This document shows positions 44,328 through 54,627 of a DNA stretch of 64,000 nt, piece by piece. Made by a program: the position numbers and the translations under genes. How positions within the stretch are numbered: the stretch's first letter is position 1; the number at the start of each line of letters is the position of its first letter. The DNA comes from Parvularcula sp039822105 (GTDB lineage Bacteria; Pseudomonadota; Alphaproteobacteria; Caulobacterales; Parvularculaceae). The notes under the pieces are model-generated. The model was given only the letters and a program-made list of their open reading frames with translations, searched no databases and was not told the origin of the DNA. Location: assembly GCA_039822105.1 (NCBI GenBank), contig JBCBMW010000001.1:310001-374000 (forward strand), written 5' to 3'.

Positions 44328-45734
44328 ATGCCCAGTCGCTCGAACCGAGAACGCGCCGCTTACATCGGACCTCGCCTGCGCCGGTTACGCCGGGAATTGG
44401 CGCTGACCCAGGCGGCCATGGCGGAGGATCTTGAGGTCTCGCCGTCCTATGTCGCGCTGATGGAGCGCAACCAGCGCCCGGTGACCGCGGAGATGCTGCT
44501 GCGGCTCGCTGCGACCTACGCCGTTGATATCGCGGAGTTCGGCGGGGGCAGCGCGAGCGATGTTTCGGACCGCTTGAGCGATATCCTCCGTGATCCGATG
44601 TTTGCGGATATTGATTTGGGCGGCACGGACGCTGCGGATGTCGCGAGCGGGTATCCCGGGATCGCTGACGCCATCTTGCGGCTGCATGCGGCGTACAGGG
44701 AAGGGGAGATGGCGCTCGCCGACCGCAACAAGCAGGCGCCGAGTGGCCCTGATCCGGTCGCAGAGGCACGCTACTTCCTAGGGGCACGGAAGAATTTCTT
44801 TCCGGCGGTCGATGAGCAGGCCGAGCGCCTTGCGACGACGGCGGAAGAGAGCGGCGGGTTGACCCAGCACCTTGAGAAGCAGCACGGCTTTGAGGTGCGA
44901 CGGCTGCCGCGCGATGTCATGGTCGGCGCGATCCGGCGCCTGGACCACCATCGGCGAGAGTTAGCGCTCGATGAGACCCTTGATGGCGCGACGCGCCATT
45001 TTCAGGTGGCGCTCCAACTTGCGTATTTGCAGCTTGGCGACGCGATCGAGGCGGCGCTGGCCGAGGGCGCCTTTCAAAGTGAAAACGGGCGCCGTCTGGC
45101 GCGACGTGCCCTTGCGAACTACGCCGCCGCTGCGATCATCATGCCCTATCGCGATTTTCAGCACACCGCAGAAGAACGGCGCTATGACATTGAAGCGCTG
45201 TCGCGCCGGTTTGGTGCCAGCTTTGAGCAGACCGCGCATCGCCTCACGACGCTGCAAAAGCGCGGGCAGGAGGGGGTGCCGTTCTTCTTCATCCGGGTGG
45301 ACGCGGCGGGCAACATCTCCAAACGGCTCGACGGTGCGGGGTTTCCCTTTGCGCGGCACGGCGGCTCTTGCCCCCTGTGGTCGGTTCACCATGCATTCCG
45401 TACACCGCGGCAAATCATCCCCGAATGGCTAGAGCTTCCGGGTGGTGAGCGTTTCTTTTCCATCGCACGCACCGTGACGGCGGGCGGCGGTGCCTACGGC
45501 GCTCCGCGCGCTGAGCGAGCAATCGCGCTCGCCTGCGCCGAACAGCATGCGAAGAAACTGGTCTATACCGATGATCCGAGCGTCAGTCCGACCAGGCCAA
45601 CCCCGATCGGTGTGACGTGCCGTCTCTGCCACCGGACGAAATGCGCGGCCCGTGCCGAGCCGCCGATCGGTCGGCCAGTGGCAGAAGACGTGTTCCGACG
45701 TCCTGTCGCGCCCTTCGCGTTCACGGACGAGTAG
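44328..45734 (+). CDS. XRE-family short-chain fatty acid regulator (RamB/PrpR-like)
   Basis: A 468-residue regulator. An XRE helix-turn-helix opens it (LALTQAAMAEDLEVSPSY, residues about 23-40), followed by an IrrE-like region and a C-terminal DUF2083 domain with paired Cys motifs (CPLW, CRLCHRTKC). Members include RamB, which represses aceA in corynebacteria, and mycobacterial PrpR. Its divergent position next to aceA implies the same role here. The ATG at 44328 (MPSRSNRERAAYIG) is the natural start. Confidence 0.88.
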   Translation: MPSRSNRERAAYIGPRLRRLRRELALTQAAMAEDLEVSPSYVALMERNQRPVTAEMLLRLAATYAVDIAEFGGGSASDVSDRLSDILRDPMFADIDLGGTDAADVASGYPGIADAILRLHAAYREGEMALADRNKQAPSGPDPVAEARYFLGARKNFFPAVDEQAERLATTAEESGGLTQHLEKQHGFEVRRLPRDVMVGAIRRLDHHRRELALDETLDGATRHFQVALQLAYLQLGDAIEAALAEGAFQSENGRRLARRALANYAAAAIIMPYRDFQHTAEERRYDIEALSRRFGASFEQTAHRLTTLQKRGQEGVPFFFIRVDAAGNISKRLDGAGFPFARHGGSCPLWSVHHAFRTPRQIIPEWLELPGGERFFSIARTVTAGGGAYGAPRAERAIALACAEQHAKKLVYTDDPSVSPTRPTPIGVTCRLCHRTKCAARAEPPIGRPVAEDVFRRPVAPFAFTDE

Positions 45735-45830
45735 GGCTGTCGTCATTTGTGCTGACAATGTCGCTCTTTGGCCTTTGGCATAAAGCACGTTGCGCCATGA
45801 AGTCGCTTCGCGTTGGACGGGGCAGACACG

Positions 45831-47156
45831 ATGACAACTGACGAGACCGACCGGCATCCGGTGTATCAGGAGGATAACACCAAGCAGATTGTCATCGTTG
45901 GCGGCGGCATCGGCGGTTTGATGCTGGCAACCCGCCTGGCGCGGCGTTTTCGGCGCCAGAAGGACGTCCGTGTCATCTTGGTCGATCGGACAGCGGTGCA
46001 TGTGTGGAAGCCGATGCTTCATACCTTTGCCGCGGGAATCGCGAATGCGCATGAGGATGGTATTCCCTTTGTGGCGCAGGCGAAGCGAGCTGGTTTCACA
46101 TACTTGCCTGGCGAGTTCTACGCAATTGGTACAGATGCCCAGACGATCTCTCTACGGATTACAGATCTTCCTGATCGGCCGCTGCTGGATCACACAATTC
46201 GGTATGATGCACTGGTGCTGGCGATCGGTAGCCAGGCCCATGACTTCGGCACCGAAGGCGTCCAAGACAACTGTCACTTTATCGATAGTCTCCACCAAGC
46301 GGAGGCCCTCAACAAAGCGATCCGTGAGGAGATTGTCTACCGCCTGATCACCGGAGGAGATGTGGAGATTGCCGTTGTTGGGGGAGGCGCCACGGGGGTC
46401 GAGTTTGCCGCGGAGACAGCACGTCTTGTCGAGCTTGGCGAGTCCTTTGGCGCCTTTGACCTCACCAAACGGTTGAAGCTCACACTTCTTGACGCGGGAC
46501 CACGCATACTCGCCAGTTTCCCCGAAGGTGTCTCTCAGCGTGCGGCGGAAACATTGGGGGGTTTGGGCGTGACCATCCGCAGTGACGCGCAGGTGGCAAG
46601 CGCGGATAGGAAGGGTTTCGCCCTGAAAGATGGCTCGCGCGTTGATGCGGCGATCCGCGTGTGGGCCGCGGGTGTGAAGGCACCCGATGTTCTTTCAAGT
46701 GTCGGAGCGTTCGAAACGTCACGCGGCGGTCAGGTCGTTGTGAGGCCGACTCTGCAGAGCGTTAGCAGCCCCGCTGTCTTCGCAATGGGCGATTGCGCCA
46801 GCTTGACCCCAGACGGCGCTGAACGGCCCTTGCCGCCGACCGGCCAAGTGGCCCGCCAGCAGGCTGACCATCTCACCAAGGCGATCCCGGCCTATCTCAA
46901 CGGCGAGTCAATTCGCACTTTTCGGTACAAAGATATGGGAAGTCTTGTATCACTCAGTCAATACGGTGCATACGGTTCGCTAGCCAAGCAAGGTGTGGTG
47001 CCGACGATCGCCATCCGCGGTTGGTTTGCGATGCGGGCTCACGATCTCTTCTACCGTATGCACCAATTCGGGCTGTTTGGCCCTTTCAAGGGATCGGTCC
47101 TGGTCTTGAGAGACGCACTCGATTCCCTTGTGAGGCCCGGTGTTCGGCTCGATTAG
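45831..47156 (+). CDS. ndh: Type II NADH dehydrogenase
   Basis: A 441-residue NDH-2, a single-subunit non-proton-pumping NADH:quinone oxidoreductase. It has two dinucleotide folds: IVGGGIGGLMLATRLAR (FAD, near 24) and VVGGGATGVEFAAE (NADH, near 184), plus VFAMGDCASL near 320. The C-terminal hydrophobic/amphipathic part would bind the membrane. ATG 45831 is preferred over TTG 45813. Its stop interlocks with the Usp gene (TTAG, 47153-47156). Confidence 0.93.
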   Translation: MTTDETDRHPVYQEDNTKQIVIVGGGIGGLMLATRLARRFRRQKDVRVILVDRTAVHVWKPMLHTFAAGIANAHEDGIPFVAQAKRAGFTYLPGEFYAIGTDAQTISLRITDLPDRPLLDHTIRYDALVLAIGSQAHDFGTEGVQDNCHFIDSLHQAEALNKAIREEIVYRLITGGDVEIAVVGGGATGVEFAAETARLVELGESFGAFDLTKRLKLTLLDAGPRILASFPEGVSQRAAETLGGLGVTIRSDAQVASADRKGFALKDGSRVDAAIRVWAAGVKAPDVLSSVGAFETSRGGQVVVRPTLQSVSSPAVFAMGDCASLTPDGAERPLPPTGQVARQQADHLTKAIPAYLNGESIRTFRYKDMGSLVSLSQYGAYGSLAKQGVVPTIAIRGWFAMRAHDLFYRMHQFGLFGPFKGSVLVLRDALDSLVRPGVRLD

Positions 47157-48007
47157 TGAACCATGAAGACCGGAAGAGGTGGATTGTTCAGCATACGCAG
47201 CGTCATGCCGCCAAACATCGACTCCCGCCAACGGGGCTGGGAATAGGCGCCGATCACCATAAGGTCGATTCCGCCTTCTTGTGCGGCGGCAACGACCTGC
47301 TGGTCAGGTTGCCTCTCTCCCTCAATATCCTGACCGGTGGCGTCAATGCCTTTCCGCCGGAGCACTGCGGCAATGTGCTCCGCTGTCGGACGGCCGTCAT
47401 TCTTGAGGCCAGCTGAGAGGAGAGAGACCGTGTCGGCGCGTTCGATCAGCGGCATGGCGGCGGTGAGGGCGCGCTTCGATTCAACGGTACCATTCCAGCC
47501 TACGAGGATCTTCTTCGCCGGTTTGTACCCGCGTTCAGCTGGCACGTTGAGAAGTGGCACGCCCGAGCGAACCAAGAGATCAGCCCTGACGTTGGCGGTC
47601 AGGGGCTCCGATTCGTCAGATGATCTGCACAACACAGACACGTCAGCGGAGCGGGCCATATGTCCAAACTCGGTGTAAGGATCAGAGAGAAGAGCGATCC
47701 ATGACGCCGTCACGGCATCCTTGCGAGGCGGCTTCTGCGGGTCCACGATTTCAATGTTGTTCTCGCTGCAGAAGCTTTCAAAGAGCTTGCCGAGTTTTTC
47801 CGTCTGTGCACGGGCGTCAGCCTCAAACGACCTGATGGTGCTCGCTTGCCAATAGGCAAGGGCAACGTCGTTGGCGGGGTAGCGCTGCTCAATATGGCAG
47901 ACAGAGAGGTGACCGTTGTGTTCCCGGGCGAGCTCCAACGCGGCGGTTAAGCCGTGCTCCAGGCTCTTTTCGTCAATGGCGGGAACGAAGACATAGTCGA
48001 GGGCCAT
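47153..48007 (-). CDS. Tandem universal stress protein
   Basis: A 284-residue cytoplasmic protein with two UspA domains. The C-terminal one has the nucleotide-binding pattern: KILVGWNGTVESKRAL, then LMVIGAYSQPRWRESMFGG. The N-terminal domain is degenerate. This tandem alphaproteobacterial type is linked to stress and redox survival. It is convergent with ndh, and the two could share a regulatory context only loosely. Confidence 0.9.
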   Translation of the reverse strand: MALDYVFVPAIDEKSLEHGLTAALELAREHNGHLSVCHIEQRYPANDVALAYWQASTIRSFEADARAQTEKLGKLFESFCSENNIEIVDPQKPPRKDAVTASWIALLSDPYTEFGHMARSADVSVLCRSSDESEPLTANVRADLLVRSGVPLLNVPAERGYKPAKKILVGWNGTVESKRALTAAMPLIERADTVSLLSAGLKNDGRPTAEHIAAVLRRKGIDATGQDIEGERQPDQQVVAAAQEGGIDLMVIGAYSQPRWRESMFGGMTLRMLNNPPLPVFMVH

Positions 48008-48085
48008 GGCGTGATCCTTCCTAAGCGTCGCACAACGCTATCGGCGCTCAGATCACGCATCTTTGATTTGCCTCAGAATTTTCGC

Positions 48086-51000
48086 TTACCAGTCGATACC
48101 TACGGAAAGATACGCACTTCCGATTGTCGTTTCCTCGCCGAACGAGCCGTTGAAGCCCGTGGAGAAACGCATGAAGCCGTTGCGGTACGTGAGATCCCCG
48201 CCGACGTAATAGCCCGTCTCCTCAAGATCCATTTCGAGGGTGAAGGCCTCACCTTCGCCGAACCGATAGGTGCCGGTGAGCGGATCGCTTTGCAGTTCCT
48301 GGCTGACGCCAGCCGATAAGGAGAAGCGCGTCTCCGCCGTGATCGGACCAGCGGCGTTGACCGCGGTGAATTCGTTGCGGCGGCTTTGCTTGCGAGTCCA
48401 GCCAAGATTGAGCCCGCTATTGACCCGCAGCGATTCTGCGTCGCGATCCTCGGCCGTGATCGCGGCGCTGTCGTCGAGATTGGCCTCCGTATACCCATCT
48501 TCTTCAAGGCTGATATAGTCGATCGACACAGTGGGGATGATGTCAAAGCGGCCTGCTTTGACGAAGTATTGAAGCCGTCCGTTGCCGGTTAGCTGTGTTC
48601 CGTCCCAGGACGCTTCGAAATCGCGGCGCTGGTCATCGAACGCGATGTTCCGCTCACTGTCTGATGATGCCCAGCCGTAACCGAAACGGCCATCAATCGC
48701 GAGACGGCGGAAGGATTTCGCAGCATAAAGATCAAGCCCGAACGTGGTACGGGTGATCGGGAAGTCCTCACCGAGCTTTTCTTCAAGCTGCGTCGATCCG
48801 AGCGAGCCAGCGATTCCCACGACGTCCAAGCCCGGCACTTTGCGGTCCGCACCGGCTGCGATCACGATGCCGTAGCCGTCGAACCCTTCAGATCCGCGGC
48901 CTTCGGATCGGTTGATGTAGAAGACTTCTTGCTTCACCCAAGCCTGCCGGTGACCAAGGCGCAGACCCTCACCTTCAAGCAACGTGCGGTGACGAAGGAT
49001 CGACGTCATAGCGTTGTTGTGGGCGCGCACGGCGGTCAGCGCGAGGTCGAGCGGTTCAGGTTGAAGCTGGCCGTAAAGCTCGAAAAAGTCGTCCTCAGAC
49101 GTTGCATTATAGACAGCGTTGGTGAGGTCCTCATCGACCTCAATCGCGGCGAGCGCCGGTTCGAAGGCGCTGGCTTGTTGAGCAGAAATCCCCACCTCAC
49201 TGGCGCTGCGTCTCCGCCGACGCAGGATCAGCGAGTTGTCGTTGCTGGGGTCGAGCAGCAGCGTCTCTTCAACGAGGAAGGAGCTGTTCTCCGCCTCATC
49301 AATGTTGATCGCATCGACGTCGATGATGAGATTGCCCGCCGTGATCAGGCGGTTCTCAATTGTTCCTGTGAACCCTTCCACGGAGGAAAAATTGACGGTC
49401 GAGGTGTCGTCGATGCTGACGGTTCCTGCTGTTTGGAGCCGAGCAATATCATCGCTGGTCGCGGTGAGGGCGAAGGCCAGGGTGCTGCCGTTTGCCACCG
49501 TAACGTCTGATACCACGACCTGCTCTGTGTTGGTCAGGGTCAGGATCGAATTGTCGACCGTGATGTCGAGGTCGTCGGCATTGCTCAGCGTACCTGTCCA
49601 CTCGGACTGACCTGTGAGGGCCAAGATATCGGAGCCGGCGCCGAAATCGGCATCGCCGGTCCAAATCGCTTCGTCGCTCAACCGGAAGACGTCGTTGCCC
49701 GCACCGAAGGTCGTGTTGCCTTCGCCAGTGAAAGACGAAAATTCAACCGTGTCGTTACCTGTGCCTGCGGATATGTCGCCGTCATAGACTGAGCCCTCCG
49801 TAAACCGAACAGTATCGTCACCAGCGCCCAAGAAGAGATCGCCGCCAACGCCCCCGGCGTCCGAGATCAGGCTGTCGTTACCAGAGCCGGTGAAGATATC
49901 GCCGATGATGAAACCGACGAGAAGGTTGTCGTCTTCTTCCTCTGGCTCAAAATCCTCGGGCACTGTGTTGGTGATGTCCACGCCGGACGTGTTGGCTGCA
50001 AAGTCCAGGGCGATGGTAACGCCGTTATCCACGTCATCATCATCGTCGTCGCCATCGTCACTTTGGGTGGCCCGCACGATCCCGCTGTTGTGGAAACTCG
50101 TCACGGTACCGCTTAAATCGCGTATGGCCACGGCTTCGCCGCCGTCAGCGTTGGCGCTAATTGTTGCGCTGGTGCTCTCAACCGTGATCGATGGAAGGGT
50201 GACGTCTGCGTCAATGATAAGGGCGGTGGCGTTGCCGGCTCCTGCCACGGTGGCGCCAATGTCTTGTTCAGCCCGGAGCTCTGGTACGCTCGTGGTGCCG
50301 GTGATGATCATGCCCACAGAATCGGCCTCAAGCGACGCGCCGATAATGTTGCCGCTGTTGCGAATGCCTTCGGTGGCGGTGATGTTCTGGATACGAACGA
50401 CTTCTGTGGCGATGCCTTCGTAGACACCGCTAGCGGTCAACGAGCCGCGGTTGATGATGCTCCACGAACCATAGTCCGCCGCGAGGCCTTCCTCCGGCCC
50501 GATGGTACCGATGCTGCTCACGGTGCTTTCGTTGCCGATCAGAAGAGCGTTGCCGCTACCGAAAACCGAAATGGTGGCGTCGAGAGTTTGGCCAGCTTCA
50601 GTGTCGTCGTCGTCATCCAGTGTGGAGTCGAGGTCAATCTGACCGTCGATCAGAATACCGCCGCCAACGCTACCGAGAATCGAAAGACCGTCCCCTGATG
50701 TCAGTGTGGCCTGAAGATCGTTGTTGTCGTCCTCAGGGTCGACGTCCTCGTCGTCCGACTCAAGGTCCCGTGCCAAGTCCGTGTAGCCCGTAACTTGCAT
50801 CGCGCCGCCATAGACGAACGCGCCGCCTACGTCACCGGAGACAGTGATGCCGTCAGAGTCGACCCCTGTGACATTGACCGAGCTGTTGACGTCGAAGATG
50901 ACATCGCCGGTCACGTTGGTGAGCGCCACGCCGTCAGATCGGTCGCCATCAACGGTGATGTCACCGATCTGTTCGTAACTGCCGTTGAGATCTCCCTGGA

Positions 51001-51472
51001 GTACGATGCCCCCGCCATCATCACCCTCAAGAACGATTGACGTGCCGAGATCGATCAGGATGTCGCCGGTTATCGAACCGCCGCTCTCGAGGACGATGCC
51101 GAACCGATTGTCAGTGAAATCCACCGGGACTTCGTTTTCAACTTCCAACGAGGTGTCGAGATTGATGCCGCCATCGGTGCTGAGGTTCAGCGTGCGATCG
51201 CCGATGATCCTGATCGCGGCCACATCGTTGCCGTCACCTTCAAGGACAAGCGTCCCGTCCATGGTGACGTCGGAATCGGTGTCGACAGTGATCGCGTCGA
51301 GATCGGTGACTGTGATCGAGCCCCCTTCGACAATGGTGAAGGATCCGGTGCTCGGCGTGGACTGCGGCGTCGTGAGGTCGTCGCTAATTTCAACGTCTTG
51401 CGCTGATGCGCTGGCGCCGCCCGCGATAAGGGCTGCTGCCGCGCAGCTCAGCATGATCCGTTGTGTCACCAT
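48086..51472 (-). CDS. Autotransporter with RTX-like repeats
   Basis: An 1,128-residue type V secretion protein. Signal peptide to about residue 24 (ending ASAQ), an acidic beta-helical passenger, and a C-terminal beta-barrel of about 300 residues ending in GIDW (final aromatic). Residues about 530-620 carry repeats of the G-x-G-N/D-D form (GSGNDSL, GAGDDTV, GTGNDTV, GAGNDVF, GAGSDIL), resembling calcium-binding RTX nonapeptides. Many DDD runs lie between. AAGGAGAT precedes the ATG. Likely surface-exposed adhesin or biofilm factor. Confidence 0.88.
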   Translation of the reverse strand: MVTQRIMLSCAAAALIAGGASASAQDVEISDDLTTPQSTPSTGSFTIVEGGSITVTDLDAITVDTDSDVTMDGTLVLEGDGNDVAAIRIIGDRTLNLSTDGGINLDTSLEVENEVPVDFTDNRFGIVLESGGSITGDILIDLGTSIVLEGDDGGGIVLQGDLNGSYEQIGDITVDGDRSDGVALTNVTGDVIFDVNSSVNVTGVDSDGITVSGDVGGAFVYGGAMQVTGYTDLARDLESDDEDVDPEDDNNDLQATLTSGDGLSILGSVGGGILIDGQIDLDSTLDDDDDTEAGQTLDATISVFGSGNALLIGNESTVSSIGTIGPEEGLAADYGSWSIINRGSLTASGVYEGIATEVVRIQNITATEGIRNSGNIIGASLEADSVGMIITGTTSVPELRAEQDIGATVAGAGNATALIIDADVTLPSITVESTSATISANADGGEAVAIRDLSGTVTSFHNSGIVRATQSDDGDDDDDDVDNGVTIALDFAANTSGVDITNTVPEDFEPEEEDDNLLVGFIIGDIFTGSGNDSLISDAGGVGGDLFLGAGDDTVRFTEGSVYDGDISAGTGNDTVEFSSFTGEGNTTFGAGNDVFRLSDEAIWTGDADFGAGSDILALTGQSEWTGTLSNADDLDITVDNSILTLTNTEQVVVSDVTVANGSTLAFALTATSDDIARLQTAGTVSIDDTSTVNFSSVEGFTGTIENRLITAGNLIIDVDAINIDEAENSSFLVEETLLLDPSNDNSLILRRRRRSASEVGISAQQASAFEPALAAIEVDEDLTNAVYNATSEDDFFELYGQLQPEPLDLALTAVRAHNNAMTSILRHRTLLEGEGLRLGHRQAWVKQEVFYINRSEGRGSEGFDGYGIVIAAGADRKVPGLDVVGIAGSLGSTQLEEKLGEDFPITRTTFGLDLYAAKSFRRLAIDGRFGYGWASSDSERNIAFDDQRRDFEASWDGTQLTGNGRLQYFVKAGRFDIIPTVSIDYISLEEDGYTEANLDDSAAITAEDRDAESLRVNSGLNLGWTRKQSRRNEFTAVNAAGPITAETRFSLSAGVSQELQSDPLTGTYRFGEGEAFTLEMDLEETGYYVGGDLTYRNGFMRFSTGFNGSFGEETTIGSAYLSVGIDW

Positions 51473-51745
51473 CTTGGCGCATCTCCTTGGAAGAGTAGGT
51501 CCCCAAAACCCAGCCGATGCGCCACGTAAAGCACTCTAGACCAGCCCTGAGCGGTTGATTGTGTTTCCACCATAATTTGTTCGTGGCCGCCTAGCCCTTT
51601 GAAACGACCGTTGCACCGGAATTGATAGCCCCGCGATAGATACATCGACGTGAAGACTGTGAAAGTTTGTATCACTTTGATCGTTCCGGTGCGATGGCGC
51701 AGCTTTTGCGCGAAAGCGAGCTCCCCGGTGCTATAGACAAGGAAT

Positions 51746-52915
51746 ATGGCGCAAACCGTTTCCACCGTCCTCTTCTCGGCGATGGCCGGCATCATCGTCT
51801 TCGCTTTGGCGAGCGCGTGGTCGCAGGCTGAGCGGCGACGCGACCAGGTGTGGTCGCTGACCGCGCTCCTGGTGATCCTCCTCATCAACACGCTGGGTGA
51901 GCTTGTGATGGCGACCGAGTTTTACCGTGTCGCCCCCCATCTTGCAGGCCCCAGCATCCCGGTTCGCGTGGCGCTTGGCCCTGCGCTTTACGTTTACGTC
52001 TGCAGCATGGTGGCGCGGGATCGCTATAGGTTCGGCGGGAAAGACTGGATGGCGCTGATCGGCCCGCTCTTCGTCGTCCTTATCAGTCTGCCTTTCTTTG
52101 TCCTCAGCGCAGAGGAGAAGCTGGCGCTGGCCGATCCTGTGACCCGGGATGCTGCGCATTTTCGGCTGGCGCTGGTGGCTTGTATAGGCGGCATGCTGAC
52201 GTTCTTGGTGGTCACGGCCGCTTATCTGGTCGCTGCCTTCCGGCTTCAGGCTCAGCACCGTGCGTTGGTGAAGACGGAATACGCCAACATCGAGAAGCGG
52301 TCGCTTGATTGGTTGCGGGTGATGCTCCTCGTCTGGGGCGCGGCTTGGCTGATCTACGCGGGCGAGCAGACCCTTTGGTTTGCCGGGCTCTATTCTGCTC
52401 CACTAAGCGTGGCGCTGGCCTTGATCGAGACATCGGCGCTGGCTGTCTTTGCCCATCTCGCTCTGCACCAGCCGGTCCTGGCGCCGCAGCGAGAGGAGGC
52501 ACCGGCGCCGCGCGAACCGATCCTCTCGGCCGAGCGCATGGAGCGTGTCGCGGCGCGCCTGACGTCGGCTTTGTCGGCGGAACGGTTCTTTGCCGAACCT
52601 GACCTCTCGCTGCAGCGGCTTTCCGGTGCGACAGGCATCAGCAAGAACCACATCTCAGAGACGCTGTCGCAACATCTCGGCACGAACTTCTTTGACTTCG
52701 TCAATCGCCACCGCGTCGCTGATGCCCAGCGCTTGATCGCTGAGACGGACACCAACCTTTTGGGCATTGCGATCGAGGTCGGCTTTAACTCCCGCTCGAC
52801 CTTCAACGCAGCTTTCAAAAAACACGCGGGGCTCACCCCCAGTGCCTACCGAGCCAGCCTTTCAGGAGCCGGGCCTGCCGCCAGCGTGAATCCGGCGCCC
52901 ATGGCTTCCGAATAG
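51746..52915 (+). CDS. AraC-family regulator with membrane sensor domain
   Basis: A 389-residue protein with about seven N-terminal membrane helices (to about 240) and a C-terminal AraC domain (LSLQRLSGATGISKNHISET, then LLGIAIEVGFNSRSTFNAAF). It is divergent from the autotransporter (273-bp gap) and 104 bp upstream of a DUF4386 protein, so either could be its target. Same design as the regulator at 12578-13669. Confidence 0.9.
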   Translation: MAQTVSTVLFSAMAGIIVFALASAWSQAERRRDQVWSLTALLVILLINTLGELVMATEFYRVAPHLAGPSIPVRVALGPALYVYVCSMVARDRYRFGGKDWMALIGPLFVVLISLPFFVLSAEEKLALADPVTRDAAHFRLALVACIGGMLTFLVVTAAYLVAAFRLQAQHRALVKTEYANIEKRSLDWLRVMLLVWGAAWLIYAGEQTLWFAGLYSAPLSVALALIETSALAVFAHLALHQPVLAPQREEAPAPREPILSAERMERVAARLTSALSAERFFAEPDLSLQRLSGATGISKNHISETLSQHLGTNFFDFVNRHRVADAQRLIAETDTNLLGIAIEVGFNSRSTFNAAFKKHAGLTPSAYRASLSGAGPAASVNPAPMASE

Positions 52916-53019
52916 GCCCATTCGGACGACCGGCGCCTGCTTCTTCGACAATTCTCAGGACGTATTGGCTGCCCACAAGGCGGCCTTCTGGCGTTTGAGA
53001 TTTGAAGGAGCAGCCACCC

Positions 53020-53727
53020 ATGGCGATCGACGACCCATCCATTCAATCGGCCAAGGCGATGGCCCGACTCTCTGGGTTTTCCTATCTGATGTACACGAGC
53101 TTCGGCGCTTACATCACGTTCGGGCCGGTGCCCGTCACGCGCGTCTTTGCCGACCCTGCAACAGCGCCGGCCGGCGCTGAACTCCTCCTTCGGACCGGTA
53201 TCGTGGCCGAGACGGTTCTATATGTCTTCGTGGCGATCGCGGCAGCGGCGATGTATGCCGCGCTGAAGCCTGTCAGCCCCGGCCTCGCGATCGTTGGCGG
53301 GTTCTGCCGGCTGGTCGAAGCGGCCCTCGGCGCTGTCTTCATCGTCGTCAAATACGCAGCCTTCCAAGCTTTGGTGCACCCGGGATTTGGCGAGGTGTTC
53401 ACTGCGGAAGAGCGGCTCGGGGTCAATCGGCTGTTGGTTAGCGTCGCTGGATCAGGGTTCTTCGTCCTCTTGATCTTCATGGGCGTTGGTGCAGCGATCC
53501 TCTTCGCGCTTTTCTTCCGTGCCCGGTTCATTCCAAGGTGGCTCGCGGCGTGGGGCGTGCTCACATATCTCGTGATGATCGCCCTTTCGGCGAGCATCCT
53601 GATCCATCCCCCGATCCAAGACTTTGTGATGGTGTTCTTCCTCCCGGGTTCGCTTTTTGAGCTGGTCGCTGGGCTCTGGCTTCTCTTCGCGGGTATCAAC
53701 ACCGAGCACTGGACAAGGCAGCGTTAA
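53020..53727 (+). CDS. DUF4386-like membrane protein
   Basis: A 235-residue protein with six membrane helices. The start (KAMARLSGFSYLMYTSFGAY), the RTGIVAETVLYVFVAIAA segment and LIFMGVGAAILFALFFRARFIPRW fit DUF4386. GAAGGAG precedes ATG 53020. Probably under the neighbouring AraC regulator. Function unknown. Confidence 0.85.
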   Translation: MAIDDPSIQSAKAMARLSGFSYLMYTSFGAYITFGPVPVTRVFADPATAPAGAELLLRTGIVAETVLYVFVAIAAAAMYAALKPVSPGLAIVGGFCRLVEAALGAVFIVVKYAAFQALVHPGFGEVFTAEERLGVNRLLVSVAGSGFFVLLIFMGVGAAILFALFFRARFIPRWLAAWGVLTYLVMIALSASILIHPPIQDFVMVFFLPGSLFELVAGLWLLFAGINTEHWTRQR

Positions 53728-53779
53728 GCGCCGCTGCCCCCGGTCACAGATGCTGTTGCATTCGGTATTCAACTTCACA

Positions 53780-53802
53780 TTTGTTTTATCAACAAAAACA
53801 AA
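53780..53802. promoter_or_regulatory. A/T-rich inverted repeat upstream of the lipoprotein operon
   Basis: TTTGTTTT (53780-53787) and AAAACAAA (53795-53802) with a 7-base loop, about 110 bp before the first lipoprotein gene. It could be a protein-binding site or a weak terminator of the preceding gene. Confidence 0.45.
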
Positions 53803-53909
53803 GGGTCGGCGTTGGTGCTTCTGTCCTTGTGATTTGCTGCTGCGCCGCTTCCTATGCTAACCATACCGCGTGTTCTGAAGGGGGCGGTGACCGCCAGGAG
53901 ATGACAGCT

Positions 53910-54527
53910 ATGCGTGCGAAGTGGTTTGCGATGGGAGCGGCACTGGCCGCTGTGGCGGCCTGCCAATCAACCGGTGATGTCGCGATGGAGCGTCAGCCAG
54001 CGGAGAGTTCTCTGCCGATGTGGGTCAGTTCGCCCAATGATGTGAACGGCTTTGCGGAGACCTATGCGGCGACCGGTTGTTCGGCAGCCACCGGCAATTT
54101 CTCGGCTGATAAAGCTTCGGCCCTTTCAACAGCGATGGGAGAGCTGACCCGCCGCGCAAATTCGCGTGTGGCCTCATCGATCTCCACCAGCCTTGAGACC
54201 AACGCAACGGACACCCAGATCACCGGTTCAGCCGAGGACGGCCGCAAGTCAGCGATCACCAACGAGCGAACCACTGTTCAGTTAACGGATCTCTTTGCCT
54301 CCGAGACCCTGACCAACGCCCGGACCCACAAGCTTGACTATGTGAGCCTCGACGGGGTCCGGAACCTCTGCGCTATGGTGTATCTCGACGAGGAGAGCAA
54401 AAGCGATCTCGTCTCGCGGGTGAACATGTCGCTTGAGCGCCAGGAGATCTTCTTCGGCGAGGACGCTGTCTACGAAAGCCTCTTCAAACAAGAAGAGCGC
54501 GAACGTCTTGAAGGTGGCGACTCCTAA
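53910..54527 (+). CDS. LPP20-like lipoprotein
   Basis: A 205-residue lipoprotein: signal peptide with lipobox VAAC, then LPMWVSSPND and an ATGCSAATG stretch, a layout shared with LPP20-family lipoproteins, followed by a Ser/Thr-rich helical region. ATG 53910 has AGGAG 9 bp upstream; an ATG at 53901 has no room for a ribosome-binding site. First gene of an apparent five-gene operon with a lytic transglycosylase and a CsgG-like protein. Confidence 0.75.
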   Translation: MRAKWFAMGAALAAVAACQSTGDVAMERQPAESSLPMWVSSPNDVNGFAETYAATGCSAATGNFSADKASALSTAMGELTRRANSRVASSISTSLETNATDTQITGSAEDGRKSAITNERTTVQLTDLFASETLTNARTHKLDYVSLDGVRNLCAMVYLDEESKSDLVSRVNMSLERQEIFFGEDAVYESLFKQEERERLEGGDS

Positions 54528-54627
54528 AGAGCGCGTTGGTCGTTCGGCGGCCTGGGGCGCGGTGTGCGTCAGGGTGCTGAACGTCTAATCCCGCCCCACT
54601 TGCCGCAAAAAAGGGGGAGTTTCGAGC

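Noticed and set aside
49600..51300. Repetitive acidic DNA in the autotransporter as a repeat array or CRISPR
   Set aside because: The repeats are imperfect, in frame and encode protein motifs; no constant repeat with variable spacers.
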